Assembly (NCBI GenBank): GCA_018606725.1
Contig: JAGYID010000002.1
Location: 1-62,086 of the forward strand
DNA length: 62,086 nucleotides
Origin: Acidobacteriota bacterium
GTDB lineage: Bacteria; Acidobacteriota; Polarisedimenticolia; Gp22-AA2
Direction: 5' to 3'
Shown here: piece by piece, positions 27,035 through 35,403 of the stretch
Layout of the letters: each line of letters starts with the position of its first letter
How positions within the stretch are numbered: position 1 is the first letter of the stretch
The notes under the pieces: model-generated
Databases searched by the model: none
The model's input: only the letters and a program-made list of their open reading frames with translations
What the model was told of the DNA's origin: nothing
Translations under genes and position numbers: made by a program

Positions 27035-27976
27035 ATGAGCGCGCGGACAACAGCGGCGGGAAGTCCAGACGGTGTCCGGCCCGGGATCCCCGGGGTCGGA
27101 GGGAGTCGGCCCGCCGGTCTGGGCCACGGGGTCGGTCTGCGCCGCGACCACTTCGAGCGGGTCCTGTCGGGCCCGACCCGGATCGACTGGTTCGAGGTCA
27201 TCTCCGAGAATTTCATGGTCGACGGCGGCCGGCCGCTCGACGTCCTCACCAAAGTGCGCGGGAACTATCCGGTCGTCCTGCACGGCGTGTCGCTGTCGAT
27301 CGGCTCGACCGACCCGCTCGACGAGGAGTACCTGGGCCGGCTGGGCGACCTGGCCCGCCGCGTCGAGCCGGCCTGGGTGTCCGACCATCTGTGCTGGACC
27401 AGCATCGGCGGTCACCACGCCCACGACCTGCTGCCGCTGCCGTACACCTCCGAGGCGCTCGACAATGTCGTCGCCCGGGTGGCCCGCGTGCAGGAGTGGC
27501 TCGGCCGGCCGATCGCGCTGGAGAACGTGTCGTCCTACGTCGCCCATCGCTCCTCCGAGATGACCGAGTGGGAGTTCCTGGCCGAGGTCGCGCGCCGCTC
27601 CGGCTGCGGCATCCTGCTCGACGTCAACAACATCTACGTCAGCGCCCGCAACCACCGCTTCGACCCGCGGGCCTATCTCGCCGGCATCCCGCCGGCGGCG
27701 GTCTGGCAGTTCCATCTCGCCGGGCATTCCGACAAAGGCTCGTTCCTGCTCGACACCCACGATCATCCGGTGGCCGACGCGGTGTGGGACCTGTACCGCG
27801 ACGCGGTGCGGCGCTTCGGCCCGGCCAGCACTCTGATCGAATGGGATGACCGGATTCCGCCCTTCGAGCGCCTGGAGGAGGAGTCGGAGCGGGCCCGGGC
27901 CCTGAAGGATGCGACGCTCGCGGAGTCGGCCGCGCCGGCGCGTGACGCGGCGGCCTCGACGCCGGTGGCGCGATGA
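27035..27976 (+). CDS. bufB: DUF692 multinuclear non-heme iron oxidase (MNIO), bufferin maturase
   Basis: A 313-residue TIM-barrel oxidase of the DUF692/MNIO family (MbnB, TglH and BufB relatives), which use two or three irons and O2 to rearrange peptide cysteines. GVGLRRDHF at the barrel start, EVISENFM, VLHGVSLSIGS, SDHLCW, ENVSSY, DVNNIYVSA, FHLAGHS and IEWDD carry the expected metal-ligand Glu, His, Asp and Asn. It would modify the precursor encoded just upstream. The last 25 residues are low-complexity. Overlaps the next gene by 4 bp. Confidence 0.9.
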   Translation: MSARTTAAGSPDGVRPGIPGVGGSRPAGLGHGVGLRRDHFERVLSGPTRIDWFEVISENFMVDGGRPLDVLTKVRGNYPVVLHGVSLSIGSTDPLDEEYLGRLGDLARRVEPAWVSDHLCWTSIGGHHAHDLLPLPYTSEALDNVVARVARVQEWLGRPIALENVSSYVAHRSSEMTEWEFLAEVARRSGCGILLDVNNIYVSARNHRFDPRAYLAGIPPAAVWQFHLAGHSDKGSFLLDTHDHPVADAVWDLYRDAVRRFGPASTLIEWDDRIPPFERLEEESERARALKDATLAESAAPARDAAASTPVAR

Positions 27977-28935
27977 GCGCCATCCCGGCCGCCGGCCGGC
28001 TCCGCGCCACGCAGCAACTGTTCTGGGACCTGATCACCGCGCCGCAGGGCGTCGGCCCGGCGCTCGAGGGCGCCGATCCCGGCGGTCGTCCAAGGCGGGA
28101 GAAGTTCGACGCGACGTTCGCCGGGGACGCAGCGCTGCCGGCCTCCGAGCGGCTCGAGATCTACGCCAACATGTACTTCTTCCGGCTGCACGACTGCCTG
28201 AGGGAGGATTTCCCGCGCACGGCGGCCTGGCTCGGCGCCGATCGGTTCCACAACCTGGCGACCGACCTCCTGCTCGCCCACCCGTCGTCCCACCCGTCAC
28301 TGCGCTTCCTCGGAGCCCCGCTGCCGCGATTCATCGCCGGCCATCCGCTGGCGGGCGACTATCCGGGACTTGCCGACATGGCGCGGCTGGAGTGGAGCCG
28401 GGCCGACATCTTCGACGCCGCCGAGGCGCCGGCCCTGACCCGCGACCGGCTGGCGGCGCTCCCTCAAGAGCGGGTCGGCGACGGACGGCTGCGGCCTATC
28501 CCGGCACTCCGGCTGCTGCGTCTGGAGTACGATGTCGTGCCGCTGTGGCGGAGGCTGGAGAAGGATGCGGGCGGCGCGGCCGCCGGCTCACACGGCGGCG
28601 GCAGTGGCAGCGGCAATGCCGCGCCCGACGTCGATGGGGCCGCGGATGAGGCGGGTCACCAGCACCGCTGCGATCCGGGCGCGCCCGGCGACGCGGCCCG
28701 CCGGAAACCGATTGCGGTGCGCATCTGGCGAAACGGCTTCATCGTCTACCACAAGCAGATGGACGACGACGAAGCGCTCTGTCTCGAGGGAGCGCTCGCC
28801 GGCGAACCGCTGGCGCGCCTGTGCCAGCGGCTGGCGGCCGGCCGCAGCGTCGCGCGGGCGACCGCGCGCGTCGGTCGCATCCTGCAGGGCTGGCTCGACG
28901 ACGGTATCCTGACTTCAATCGACATGTCCGAGTGA
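27973..28935 (+). CDS. bufC: DUF2063 partner protein of the MNIO enzyme
   Basis: A 320-residue protein. Residues about 10-110 match DUF2063 (LQFF-like start, then RLEIYANMYFFRLHDCLREDF in part and PSSHPSLRFLG), described in databases as putative DNA-binding but in MNIO operons acting as the recognition partner that presents the peptide to the oxidase. A Gly/Ala/Asp-rich spacer of about 60 residues (190-250) splits it from a C-terminal helical domain. ATG overlaps the bufB stop (ATGA), so the two are made together. Confidence 0.82.
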   Translation: MSAIPAAGRLRATQQLFWDLITAPQGVGPALEGADPGGRPRREKFDATFAGDAALPASERLEIYANMYFFRLHDCLREDFPRTAAWLGADRFHNLATDLLLAHPSSHPSLRFLGAPLPRFIAGHPLAGDYPGLADMARLEWSRADIFDAAEAPALTRDRLAALPQERVGDGRLRPIPALRLLRLEYDVVPLWRRLEKDAGGAAAGSHGGGSGSGNAAPDVDGAADEAGHQHRCDPGAPGDAARRKPIAVRIWRNGFIVYHKQMDDDEALCLEGALAGEPLARLCQRLAAGRSVARATARVGRILQGWLDDGILTSIDMSE

Positions 28936-28948
28936 GAGCGGAGGCGCG

Positions 28949-31174
28949 ATGGCATTCTCGCTGCGGTCGTCCGGGGTGGTGTGGCTCATGGGGTTCGTGG
29001 CGATCGCGGTCGCGACAACCAGTGGCGGGACGGTGAGCGGCGCGCCGGTGGAGGAGACCAAACCGGCCCCGGCGGCTCAGGCGGCCGCAGCAGGGGAAGC
29101 CGCGGCGGCCCGGGCCGCCGTGCCCGCGGCGTCCGTCACATCGGCGGCGCCGCCGACGAAGGTCGAGGACGTCGTCGAGGTTTTGCACGGCGTCACCGTC
29201 CACGATCCGTACCGCTGGCTGGAGAACGGCGATGCGCCCGAGGTGCGCGCCTGGGTCGAGGCGCAGAACGCCCACACCCGCGCCGTCCTCGACGCCAGAC
29301 AGGGCCGCGAGCAAGTGCGCGCCCGGCTTACTGAGTTGCTGTCGATCGGCACGATCACCGCCCCGTCGGTCCGCCGCGGGCACTACTTCTTCACCCGCCG
29401 CGAGGGCCACCAGAACCAGCCGGTGCTCTACGTGCGCGACGGGCTGAAGGGGAAGGACCGCGTGCTGGTCGACCCCAACGAGCTGAGCCCCGACGGCACC
29501 GCGGCGCTCGACTGGTGGTACCCGTCCGAGGACGGCGGCCTGCTCGCCTACGGCGTGTCGACGAGCGGCGACGAGAAGAGCACGCTGCGCGTCATCGAGG
29601 TCGCCACCGGCAAGGCGCGGCCGGACGTCATCCCGCACACCCGCTACGCGTCGCTCGCCTGGCTGCCGGACGGCAGCGGCTTCTACTACACCCGCTACCC
29701 GACCCCGGGCGAGGTCCCGCCCGGCCAGGAGAACTACAACAGCCACGTCTTCCTGCACCGGTTGGGGAGCGATTGGAAGGGCGACCCGAAGATCTTCGGC
29801 GAGGGGCGCAAGCCGGAGGACATGATCGGCGTCGGGCTGTCGCCCGACGGACGCTGGCTGGTCGCGCAGGCGAACGAGGGCTGGGGCCGCGCCGATCTGT
29901 ACATCAAGGACGTCAAAACCGCGAGCGCCGGCTTCACGCCGGTGGCGCAGGGGATCGACGCCCTGTTCAGCGGCGAGGTGGTCGGCGACACGCTCTACCT
30001 CCTGACCAACTGGCAGGCGCCGCGCTTCCGGCTGTTCGCCGTCGACGTGCGCCATCCCGAGCGCGAGCGCTGGAAGCAGCTCATCCCGGAGACCGACGCG
30101 GTGCTCAACCAGGTGGCGCTGGTGCGGGGGAAGATCGTCGCCTTGTATACGAAGGACGCGTCGTCACGCGTCGCGGTGCATGGCGCCGACGGCAGGAAGA
30201 TCCGCGACATCGCACTGCCGGCGCTCGGCACCGTGACCGGGATCTCCGGCCGGCACGACGAGGACGAGGCGTTCTTCGACTTCTCCTCCTACGCCACTCC
30301 GCCGGCCATCTACCGCTATGACGCCAAGACCGGCGTAAGCGGCGTCTGGGAGCGCGTCAAGGCGAACCTCGACCTGTCGAGTCTGGAGGTCCGCCAGGTC
30401 TTCTACCCGTCGAAGGACGGCACCCGGGTGTCGATGTTCCTGGTGCACCGCAAGGGACTGAAGCTCGACGGGACGAACGCGACCGTGCTGTATGGCTACG
30501 GCGGCTTCAACGTCGGCATCACCCCCGACTTCTCGCGCGCCACGGTGCTGTGGCTGGAGCGCGGCGGCGTGTACGCCGAGGCGAACCTGCGCGGCGGGAG
30601 CGAGTACGGCGAGGAATGGCACCGCGGCGGCATGCTGGGGAAGAAGCAGAACGTCTTCGACGACTACATCGCCGCCGCCGGCTGGCTGACCGACAACGGC
30701 TACACCACCCCGGAGCGGCTGGCGATCTACGGCGGCAGCAATGGCGGCCTGCTGGTCGGCGCCGCCCTGACGCAGCGGCCGGAGCTGTACCGCGCCGTCG
30801 TCTGCGCCGTGCCGCTGCTCGACATGGTGCGTTACCAGAACTACCAGATCGCCCGGCTGTGGATCGCCGAGTACGGCTCGGCCGAGAACGCCGAGCAGTT
30901 CGGCTGGCTGTACGCCTACTCGCCCTATCACCACGTCACCCAGGGAACCGCCTATCCGGCGGTGCTGCTCACCGCCGCCGAGAGCGACAGCCGGGTCGAC
31001 CCGATGCACGCCCGCAAGATGACCGCCGCCCTGCAGGCCGCCACCGGCTCCGGGCGGCCGATCCTGCTGCGCCTGGAGACCAAGGCGGGACACGGCGTCG
31101 GCAAGCCGCTGACCAAGCAGATCGACGAGGCGACCGACATCTGGTCCTTCCTCCTGTGGCAGCTCGGGATGTAG
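28949..31174 (+). CDS. Exported prolyl oligopeptidase (S9A family)
   Basis: A 741-residue serine peptidase cutting short peptides after proline. A signal peptide and an Ala-rich linker (about residues 28-65) lead to VHDPYRWLEN, a seven-bladed propeller, and the alpha/beta hydrolase domain with GGSNGGLLVGA (Ser), an Asp in AESDSRVDP and KAGHGVGKP (His). AGCGGAGG lies before the ATG. Probably periplasmic; begins 13 bp after bufC but is unlikely to be part of that function. Confidence 0.92.
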   Translation: MAFSLRSSGVVWLMGFVAIAVATTSGGTVSGAPVEETKPAPAAQAAAAGEAAAARAAVPAASVTSAAPPTKVEDVVEVLHGVTVHDPYRWLENGDAPEVRAWVEAQNAHTRAVLDARQGREQVRARLTELLSIGTITAPSVRRGHYFFTRREGHQNQPVLYVRDGLKGKDRVLVDPNELSPDGTAALDWWYPSEDGGLLAYGVSTSGDEKSTLRVIEVATGKARPDVIPHTRYASLAWLPDGSGFYYTRYPTPGEVPPGQENYNSHVFLHRLGSDWKGDPKIFGEGRKPEDMIGVGLSPDGRWLVAQANEGWGRADLYIKDVKTASAGFTPVAQGIDALFSGEVVGDTLYLLTNWQAPRFRLFAVDVRHPERERWKQLIPETDAVLNQVALVRGKIVALYTKDASSRVAVHGADGRKIRDIALPALGTVTGISGRHDEDEAFFDFSSYATPPAIYRYDAKTGVSGVWERVKANLDLSSLEVRQVFYPSKDGTRVSMFLVHRKGLKLDGTNATVLYGYGGFNVGITPDFSRATVLWLERGGVYAEANLRGGSEYGEEWHRGGMLGKKQNVFDDYIAAAGWLTDNGYTTPERLAIYGGSNGGLLVGAALTQRPELYRAVVCAVPLLDMVRYQNYQIARLWIAEYGSAENAEQFGWLYAYSPYHHVTQGTAYPAVLLTAAESDSRVDPMHARKMTAALQAATGSGRPILLRLETKAGHGVGKPLTKQIDEATDIWSFLLWQLGM

Positions 31175-31263
31175 AATCCCCAATGCTGGCGGCGCCGCCG
31201 GCTGCAACCGCGCCCGTCCCGGCCCCGGGCGCCTTCACACCAACGATCAATGGAGAGCCCAGC

Positions 31264-31542
31264 ATGCAGCGATTCCCTCGACTCGCCGTCCGTTCGCTGG
31301 CCGTCATCGCCGTCGCCGGTCTTCTGGCGACGGCCATTCAGTTGTCGCCCGTCCCGCGGGATCCGTACGCCTCCGCCCTCGCCGACCTCAGCGTCGCCAC
31401 GACGGCTGTCGCGGCGAACACCTGCAACAAGCAGTGCGGGCAGGCGCCGCGCGGCCTGAAGTTCCGCTGCTACGACACCACCAACAGCACCTCCTGCAAG
31501 GTGGTCAACGGCGGCAACGACTGCGCCGTCGGCACCTGCTGA
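31264..31542 (+). CDS. Small secreted six-cysteine protein, unrecognised
   Basis: A 92-residue protein with an N-terminal hydrophobic segment (residues 8-24) and a C-terminal knot of six cysteines (54, 58, 69, 78, 87, 92) rich in Asn, Thr and Gly. No family recognised; it looks like a disulfide-rich exported peptide. GGAGA lies 8 nt before this ATG. The same frame is open from ATG 31183, where a TAGAAT box sits 5 nt upstream, so a 119-residue version is possible. A strong hairpin follows 18 bp after the stop, which supports a real short transcript. Confidence 0.6.
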   Translation: MQRFPRLAVRSLAVIAVAGLLATAIQLSPVPRDPYASALADLSVATTAVAANTCNKQCGQAPRGLKFRCYDTTNSTSCKVVNGGNDCAVGTC

Positions 31543-31560
31543 ATCCGGGATCCGATCCCT

Positions 31561-31596
31561 CCCGGTCGGGCCGGTGGCGCCGCCGGCCCGACCGGG
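31561..31596 (+). terminator. Strong hairpin after the six-cysteine protein gene
   Basis: A perfect 14-bp stem (31561-31574 with 31583-31596) with an 8-nt loop that can pair further. It separates the small gene from the molybdopterin enzyme gene. No U-tract. Confidence 0.6.
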
Positions 31597-31622
31597 ACAT
31601 TCAGGACTCCGAACGCCGCTTT

Positions 31623-31631
31623 TGCTAGAAT
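31623..31631 (+). promoter_or_regulatory. Extended -10 directly before the molybdopterin enzyme start
   Basis: TGC-TAGAAT (an extended -10) at 31623-31631, then 6 nt and the ATG at 31638. A near-copy (TGCTAGAATCCGC, then CAT) stands at 35386. Transcription would start at the ATG, giving a leaderless mRNA; no Shine-Dalgarno site is present. Confidence 0.5.
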
Positions 31632-31637
31632 CCGCCC

Positions 31638-33653
31638 ATGCCGACGACTCACAGCGTCTGCCCGCTCGACTGCCCCGACCGCTGCAGCCTCGATGTCACC
31701 GTCGAGGCGGGGAAGGTCACGGCGATCGCCGGCAGCCGGGTCAACCCGATCACCGACGGCTTCATCTGCGACAAGGTGCGCCATTTCACCGAGCGCCAGT
31801 ACGGCGCCGACCGGCTGCTCCACCCGATGCGCCGCAGCGGCCCGCGCGGCTCCGGCCAGTTCGAGCGGATCACCTGGGACGAGGCGCTCGACACCATCGC
31901 GGTCCGCATGCGCGAGGCGCGCAAAGTCCACGGCGGCGAGGCGATCCTGCCGTTCAACTACGGTGGCTCGAACGGCATGCTGACCCAGGGCGGGACGGAC
32001 GAGTGGCTGTGGCGCTCGATCGGCGCGTCGCGGCTGGCCCGCACCGTGTGCGCCGCGCCGACCGGCGAGGCGTGCCGGGCGCTGTACGGGCGGATGGCGA
32101 GCCACGACTTCCCCGACTTCGAGCAGGCCCGCTTCATCCTGATCTGGGGCGCCAATCCGAAGCACAGCAACATCCATCTGATGCCGTACCTGAAGGCGGC
32201 GCGCGCCGCGGGGGCGAAGATCGCCCTCGTCGATCCGCGCCTGACAATGTCGGCGCAGTACGTCGACATGCATCTCCCGGTGTACCCCGGCAGCGACGCG
32301 GCGGTGGCGCTGGCGATGATCGGGCACCTCGATCGGAGCGGCCGCGTCGACCGCGGCTTCCTGAATGCGCACGCGACCGGGTCGGATCGCCTGCTGTCGC
32401 GGGCCCGGGAATGGACGCTGGAGCGGGCGGCGGCGCGGGCCCGCGTCAAGGCTTCCGACATCGCCGCCATCGCCGAGGCCTACGCCGCCGCCCAGCCGGC
32501 GCTGCTCCGCTGCGGCTGGGGCCTGGAGCGCAACCGCAACGCCGAGTCGTCGGTCGCCGCGGTGCTGGCGCTGCCGGCCGTCGCCGGCAAGTTCGGCGTG
32601 CCGGGTGGAGGGTACGCGCTCGCCGCCTCGCCGGCCTACGACGTGGATGACGATCGGCTGGCCGGCAAGCCGGAGGCGCCGACGCGTTCCATCAACATGA
32701 ACCGGCTCGGCCGCGCGCTCGTCGAGGAAACCCGCCCGCCGATCGACGTCCTGTTCGTCTACAACTGCAACCCGGTCGTGACCATTCCGGACCAGAACCG
32801 GGTGCGGCGCGGCCTGATGCGCGACGATCTGTTCACGGTGGTGTTCGAGCAAGTGATGACCGACTCGGCCCTCTACGCCGATATCCTGCTGCCGGCGACG
32901 ACGTTTCTCGAGCACACCGAGCTGTCGAATTCCTACGGCACCTACGCCGTCATGCTGGGGGCGCCCGCCGTCGCGCCGGCCGGTGAGGCGCGCAGCAACG
33001 AGGAGGTGTTCGCCGCGCTGGCGGAGCGGCTCGGCGTCGCCGAGGGGATGCCGCGCGGCGAGGCGCTGCTGCGCCGGGCGCTGGCCTCGATCGGCGGGCC
33101 GATGGGCGGGGACGGCGGCCGGAAGGAGGACGCGCTCGAGCGGCTGCGGCGCGACAAGATCCTGCGCTTCGATTTCCCCGGCGAGCGGCCGGTGCAGTTT
33201 GTGACGACGTTCCCGACCACCGCCGACGGCAAGGTCCATCTGTGGCCCGAGGCCCTCGGTGACGATCCGTACGTCGTCCTGCCCGACCCGGGCGACGCCG
33301 ACCCCCGTCATCCGCTGGCGCTGATCTCGCCGGCGACCAACAAGACGATCTCGTCGTCGCTCGCCGAGTACGGCTTCCGTGAGGCGGTCCTGGAGATGCA
33401 TCCCGACGATGCCCGCTCCCGGCGGCTCGCGGACGGCGCCCTGGTGCGGGTCCACAACGATCTCGGCGAGGTCGTCGTGCCGCTGCGGATCAACCGGGAG
33501 GTGCGCCCCGGCGTGGTGTTCCTGCCGAAAGGGTTGTGGAATCGCCACACGCGCAATGGCGCCGTCAGCACCGCCGTATCCCCCGATCACGTGACGGCGG
33601 TGTCGGGCGGCGCCTGCTTCAACGACGCGCGCGTGGAGGTGCAGTCAGCGTGA
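31638..33653 (+). CDS. Molybdopterin-dependent oxidoreductase with [4Fe-4S] cluster
   Basis: A 671-residue enzyme of the DMSO reductase family. C8, C12, C16 and C44 (C-x3-C-x3-C-x27-C) bind a [4Fe-4S] cluster; ITWDEALDTIA, LIWGANPKHSNIH, VDPRLT, CGWGLERN and the C-terminal cofactor domain (PLALISPATNK, FLPKGLWNRHTRNGA in part) follow. There is no Tat signal, so it is cytosolic. Substrate is unknown; the single-subunit form resembles proteins labelled BisC-like or formate dehydrogenase-like. Confidence 0.9.
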   Translation: MPTTHSVCPLDCPDRCSLDVTVEAGKVTAIAGSRVNPITDGFICDKVRHFTERQYGADRLLHPMRRSGPRGSGQFERITWDEALDTIAVRMREARKVHGGEAILPFNYGGSNGMLTQGGTDEWLWRSIGASRLARTVCAAPTGEACRALYGRMASHDFPDFEQARFILIWGANPKHSNIHLMPYLKAARAAGAKIALVDPRLTMSAQYVDMHLPVYPGSDAAVALAMIGHLDRSGRVDRGFLNAHATGSDRLLSRAREWTLERAAARARVKASDIAAIAEAYAAAQPALLRCGWGLERNRNAESSVAAVLALPAVAGKFGVPGGGYALAASPAYDVDDDRLAGKPEAPTRSINMNRLGRALVEETRPPIDVLFVYNCNPVVTIPDQNRVRRGLMRDDLFTVVFEQVMTDSALYADILLPATTFLEHTELSNSYGTYAVMLGAPAVAPAGEARSNEEVFAALAERLGVAEGMPRGEALLRRALASIGGPMGGDGGRKEDALERLRRDKILRFDFPGERPVQFVTTFPTTADGKVHLWPEALGDDPYVVLPDPGDADPRHPLALISPATNKTISSSLAEYGFREAVLEMHPDDARSRRLADGALVRVHNDLGEVVVPLRINREVRPGVVFLPKGLWNRHTRNGAVSTAVSPDHVTAVSGGACFNDARVEVQSA

Positions 33654-33667
33654 CCAGCGAGGTGACC

Positions 33668-34768
33668 ATGATGACACCCGGGATGAAAGCACAGACGAAC
33701 AGGATCGTGGCCTTCCTCTGCGCCGTCGGCGCGCTCGCGGCCGGGACGATCGGCTGCGGCGGGGCGCCCACTCAGCCTGCCAGGCCGGCCCTGCCGGCGG
33801 GCGAGACCCTGACGTCGGGCCAGTACAGCCTGACGCTGCCGCTGGGGCTGCAGGCCGGCGCGGTGTACATCCCCGACAACAATCCATTGTCGCAGGCGAA
33901 GATCGAGCTCGGCCGGCAGCTCTACTTCGACCCGCGGCTCAGCCGTGACGGCAAGGTCTCCTGCGCCACGTGTCACGACCCGGACAAGGGGTTCTCGGAC
34001 GGCCGCCCGACGTCGGCCGGGATCGGCGGGCAGACCGGGGCGCGAAATTCGCCGACGGTCATGAACCGCCTGTTCAGCAAGGAGCAGTTCTGGGACGGTC
34101 GCGCCGAGGATCTCGAGGCGCAGGCCCTCGGACCGGTGCAGAACCCGATCGAGATGGGCCACACGCTCGAGGGGATGCTCACCAACCTGAAGGGGATCCA
34201 GCCCTACGCGCCGGCGTTCGAGACCGCCTTCGGCAGTCCGGGGATCACCGCCGACCGGGTCGGGCAGGCGATCGCCTCGTACGAGCGGGTCGTGCTGGCG
34301 GGCAACGCCCCGTACGACCGCCAGCAGGCGGGGGAGACGGCGGCACTGAGCGAATCGGCGGCGCGTGGCATGGCGATCTTCAACGACGCGCAGCGCGGCA
34401 ACTGTGTCACCTGCCACGCCGGCTTCAACTTCACCGACGAGTCGTACCACAACCTCGGCGTCGGCATGGACAAGCCGAACCCCGACTGGGGTCGCTTCGG
34501 CGTCACCAAGCAGGAGTTCGACAAGGGGGCGTTCAAGACCCCGACGCTGCGCAACGTCACGCAGTCGGCCCCCTACATGCACGACGGCAGCGAGGCGACG
34601 CTGCAGGACGTGGTCGAGTTCTACGACCGGGGCGGCCGCCCGAATCATTGGCTGTCGAAGGAGATCAAGCCGCTGCACCTGGGCGCGCAGGACAAGGCCG
34701 ACCTGGTCGCCTTCCTCGAGGCGCTGACCGGCGAGGTGCGCGGCACCGAGAAGCCGACCTTGCCCTGA
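33668..34768 (+). CDS. Di-heme cytochrome c peroxidase (MauG/CcpA family)
   Basis: A 366-residue exported protein reducing H2O2 with electrons from cytochrome c, or a MauG-like oxidase. Two c-heme sites are seen, CATCH near residue 99 and CVTCH near residue 249, with the intervening NSPTVMN and QFWDGRAEDLEAQALGP motifs and a C-terminal FKTPTLRNVTQSAPYMHDGS in part. The N-terminus is a signal peptide ending GTIGCGG, perhaps a lipoprotein site. Start at ATG 33668 behind GCGAGG; GTG 33650 overlapping the upstream stop is possible. Confidence 0.92.
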   Translation: MMTPGMKAQTNRIVAFLCAVGALAAGTIGCGGAPTQPARPALPAGETLTSGQYSLTLPLGLQAGAVYIPDNNPLSQAKIELGRQLYFDPRLSRDGKVSCATCHDPDKGFSDGRPTSAGIGGQTGARNSPTVMNRLFSKEQFWDGRAEDLEAQALGPVQNPIEMGHTLEGMLTNLKGIQPYAPAFETAFGSPGITADRVGQAIASYERVVLAGNAPYDRQQAGETAALSESAARGMAIFNDAQRGNCVTCHAGFNFTDESYHNLGVGMDKPNPDWGRFGVTKQEFDKGAFKTPTLRNVTQSAPYMHDGSEATLQDVVEFYDRGGRPNHWLSKEIKPLHLGAQDKADLVAFLEALTGEVRGTEKPTLP

Positions 34769-34772
34769 TCCT

Positions 34773-35294
34773 CTACGCCCCCGGCTTCGGCGCCGCAGCG
34801 GCTGACGCGTCCTTGGTGGACGGCGCGTCCGAGTAATGCATGTGGACGATTTTCCACTTGCCGTTGATCTTGTGGATGACGTCCGTCTCCTGGTTCCACG
34901 ACTCGCTGATCGAGCCGTCGACCAGCTTCTCCTTGACGAAGATGCGGTAGCTGGCGACGGCCGAATCGTTCGACGGTCCCGTGTGGATCGCCATGTCGGC
35001 GGTCCGCACCTCGAGCACCCGCCGCCCCTTGTCGATCTCCCCGGGCCAGAAGATGCGGTACTCGGGCATGTCCATCCGCCCCTCCTGCCAGACCTGCGTC
35101 ATGTCGTCGGTGAAGAAGTCGAGGAACGCCTTCACGTCGTTCGACTCGTAGGTCTTGTTGAACCGCCCTTCGAAATCGCGGATCTCGGCGAGTGTTCTGT
35201 CCTTGTCCCCCGACGCGGCGGGCTTGGGCGAAGCGGCGGCGACCAGGAGCGCGGCCAGGGGGATGAGCAGCAGCGGCAACAGGCGTTTCGACAT
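34773..35294 (-). CDS. Secreted NTF2-like (SnoaL/DUF4440-type) protein
   Basis: A 173-residue protein: signal peptide (about residues 1-25), then a cone-shaped NTF2-like domain (RDFEGRFNKTYESNDVKAFLDFFTDD in part, ending WKIVHMHYSD) and a short Ala/Pro-rich tail. The family binds small molecules or is an unspecialised periplasmic domain; function unknown. It converges on the peroxidase gene with only 4 bp between stops. Confidence 0.78.
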   Translation of the reverse strand: MSKRLLPLLLIPLAALLVAAASPKPAASGDKDRTLAEIRDFEGRFNKTYESNDVKAFLDFFTDDMTQVWQEGRMDMPEYRIFWPGEIDKGRRVLEVRTADMAIHTGPSNDSAVASYRIFVKEKLVDGSISESWNQETDVIHKINGKWKIVHMHYSDAPSTKDASAAAAPKPGA

Positions 35295-35385
35295 GGAGAC
35301 GTCCTCCGTATCGGAATGTGGAACCGGGTTTCGGGTGCGGGCGCATCCTAGCAGATCGCCGGGCGGATCGGACCGGTCGTTCCTC

Positions 35386-35394
35386 TGCTAGAAT
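35386..35394 (+). promoter_or_regulatory. Extended -10 before the class III aminotransferase start
   Basis: TGC-TAGAAT at 35386-35394, 9 nt before ATG 35404; same motif as at 31623. No ribosome binding site is seen. Confidence 0.45.
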
Positions 35395-35403
35395 CCGCTC
35401 ATC

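Noticed and set aside
31470-33590. 706-codon minus-strand frame opposite the molybdopterin oxidoreductase
   Set aside because: Composition is typical of a shadow frame (His/Arg/Gln-rich, no motifs); the plus strand has an intact cofactor enzyme with all cysteine ligands.
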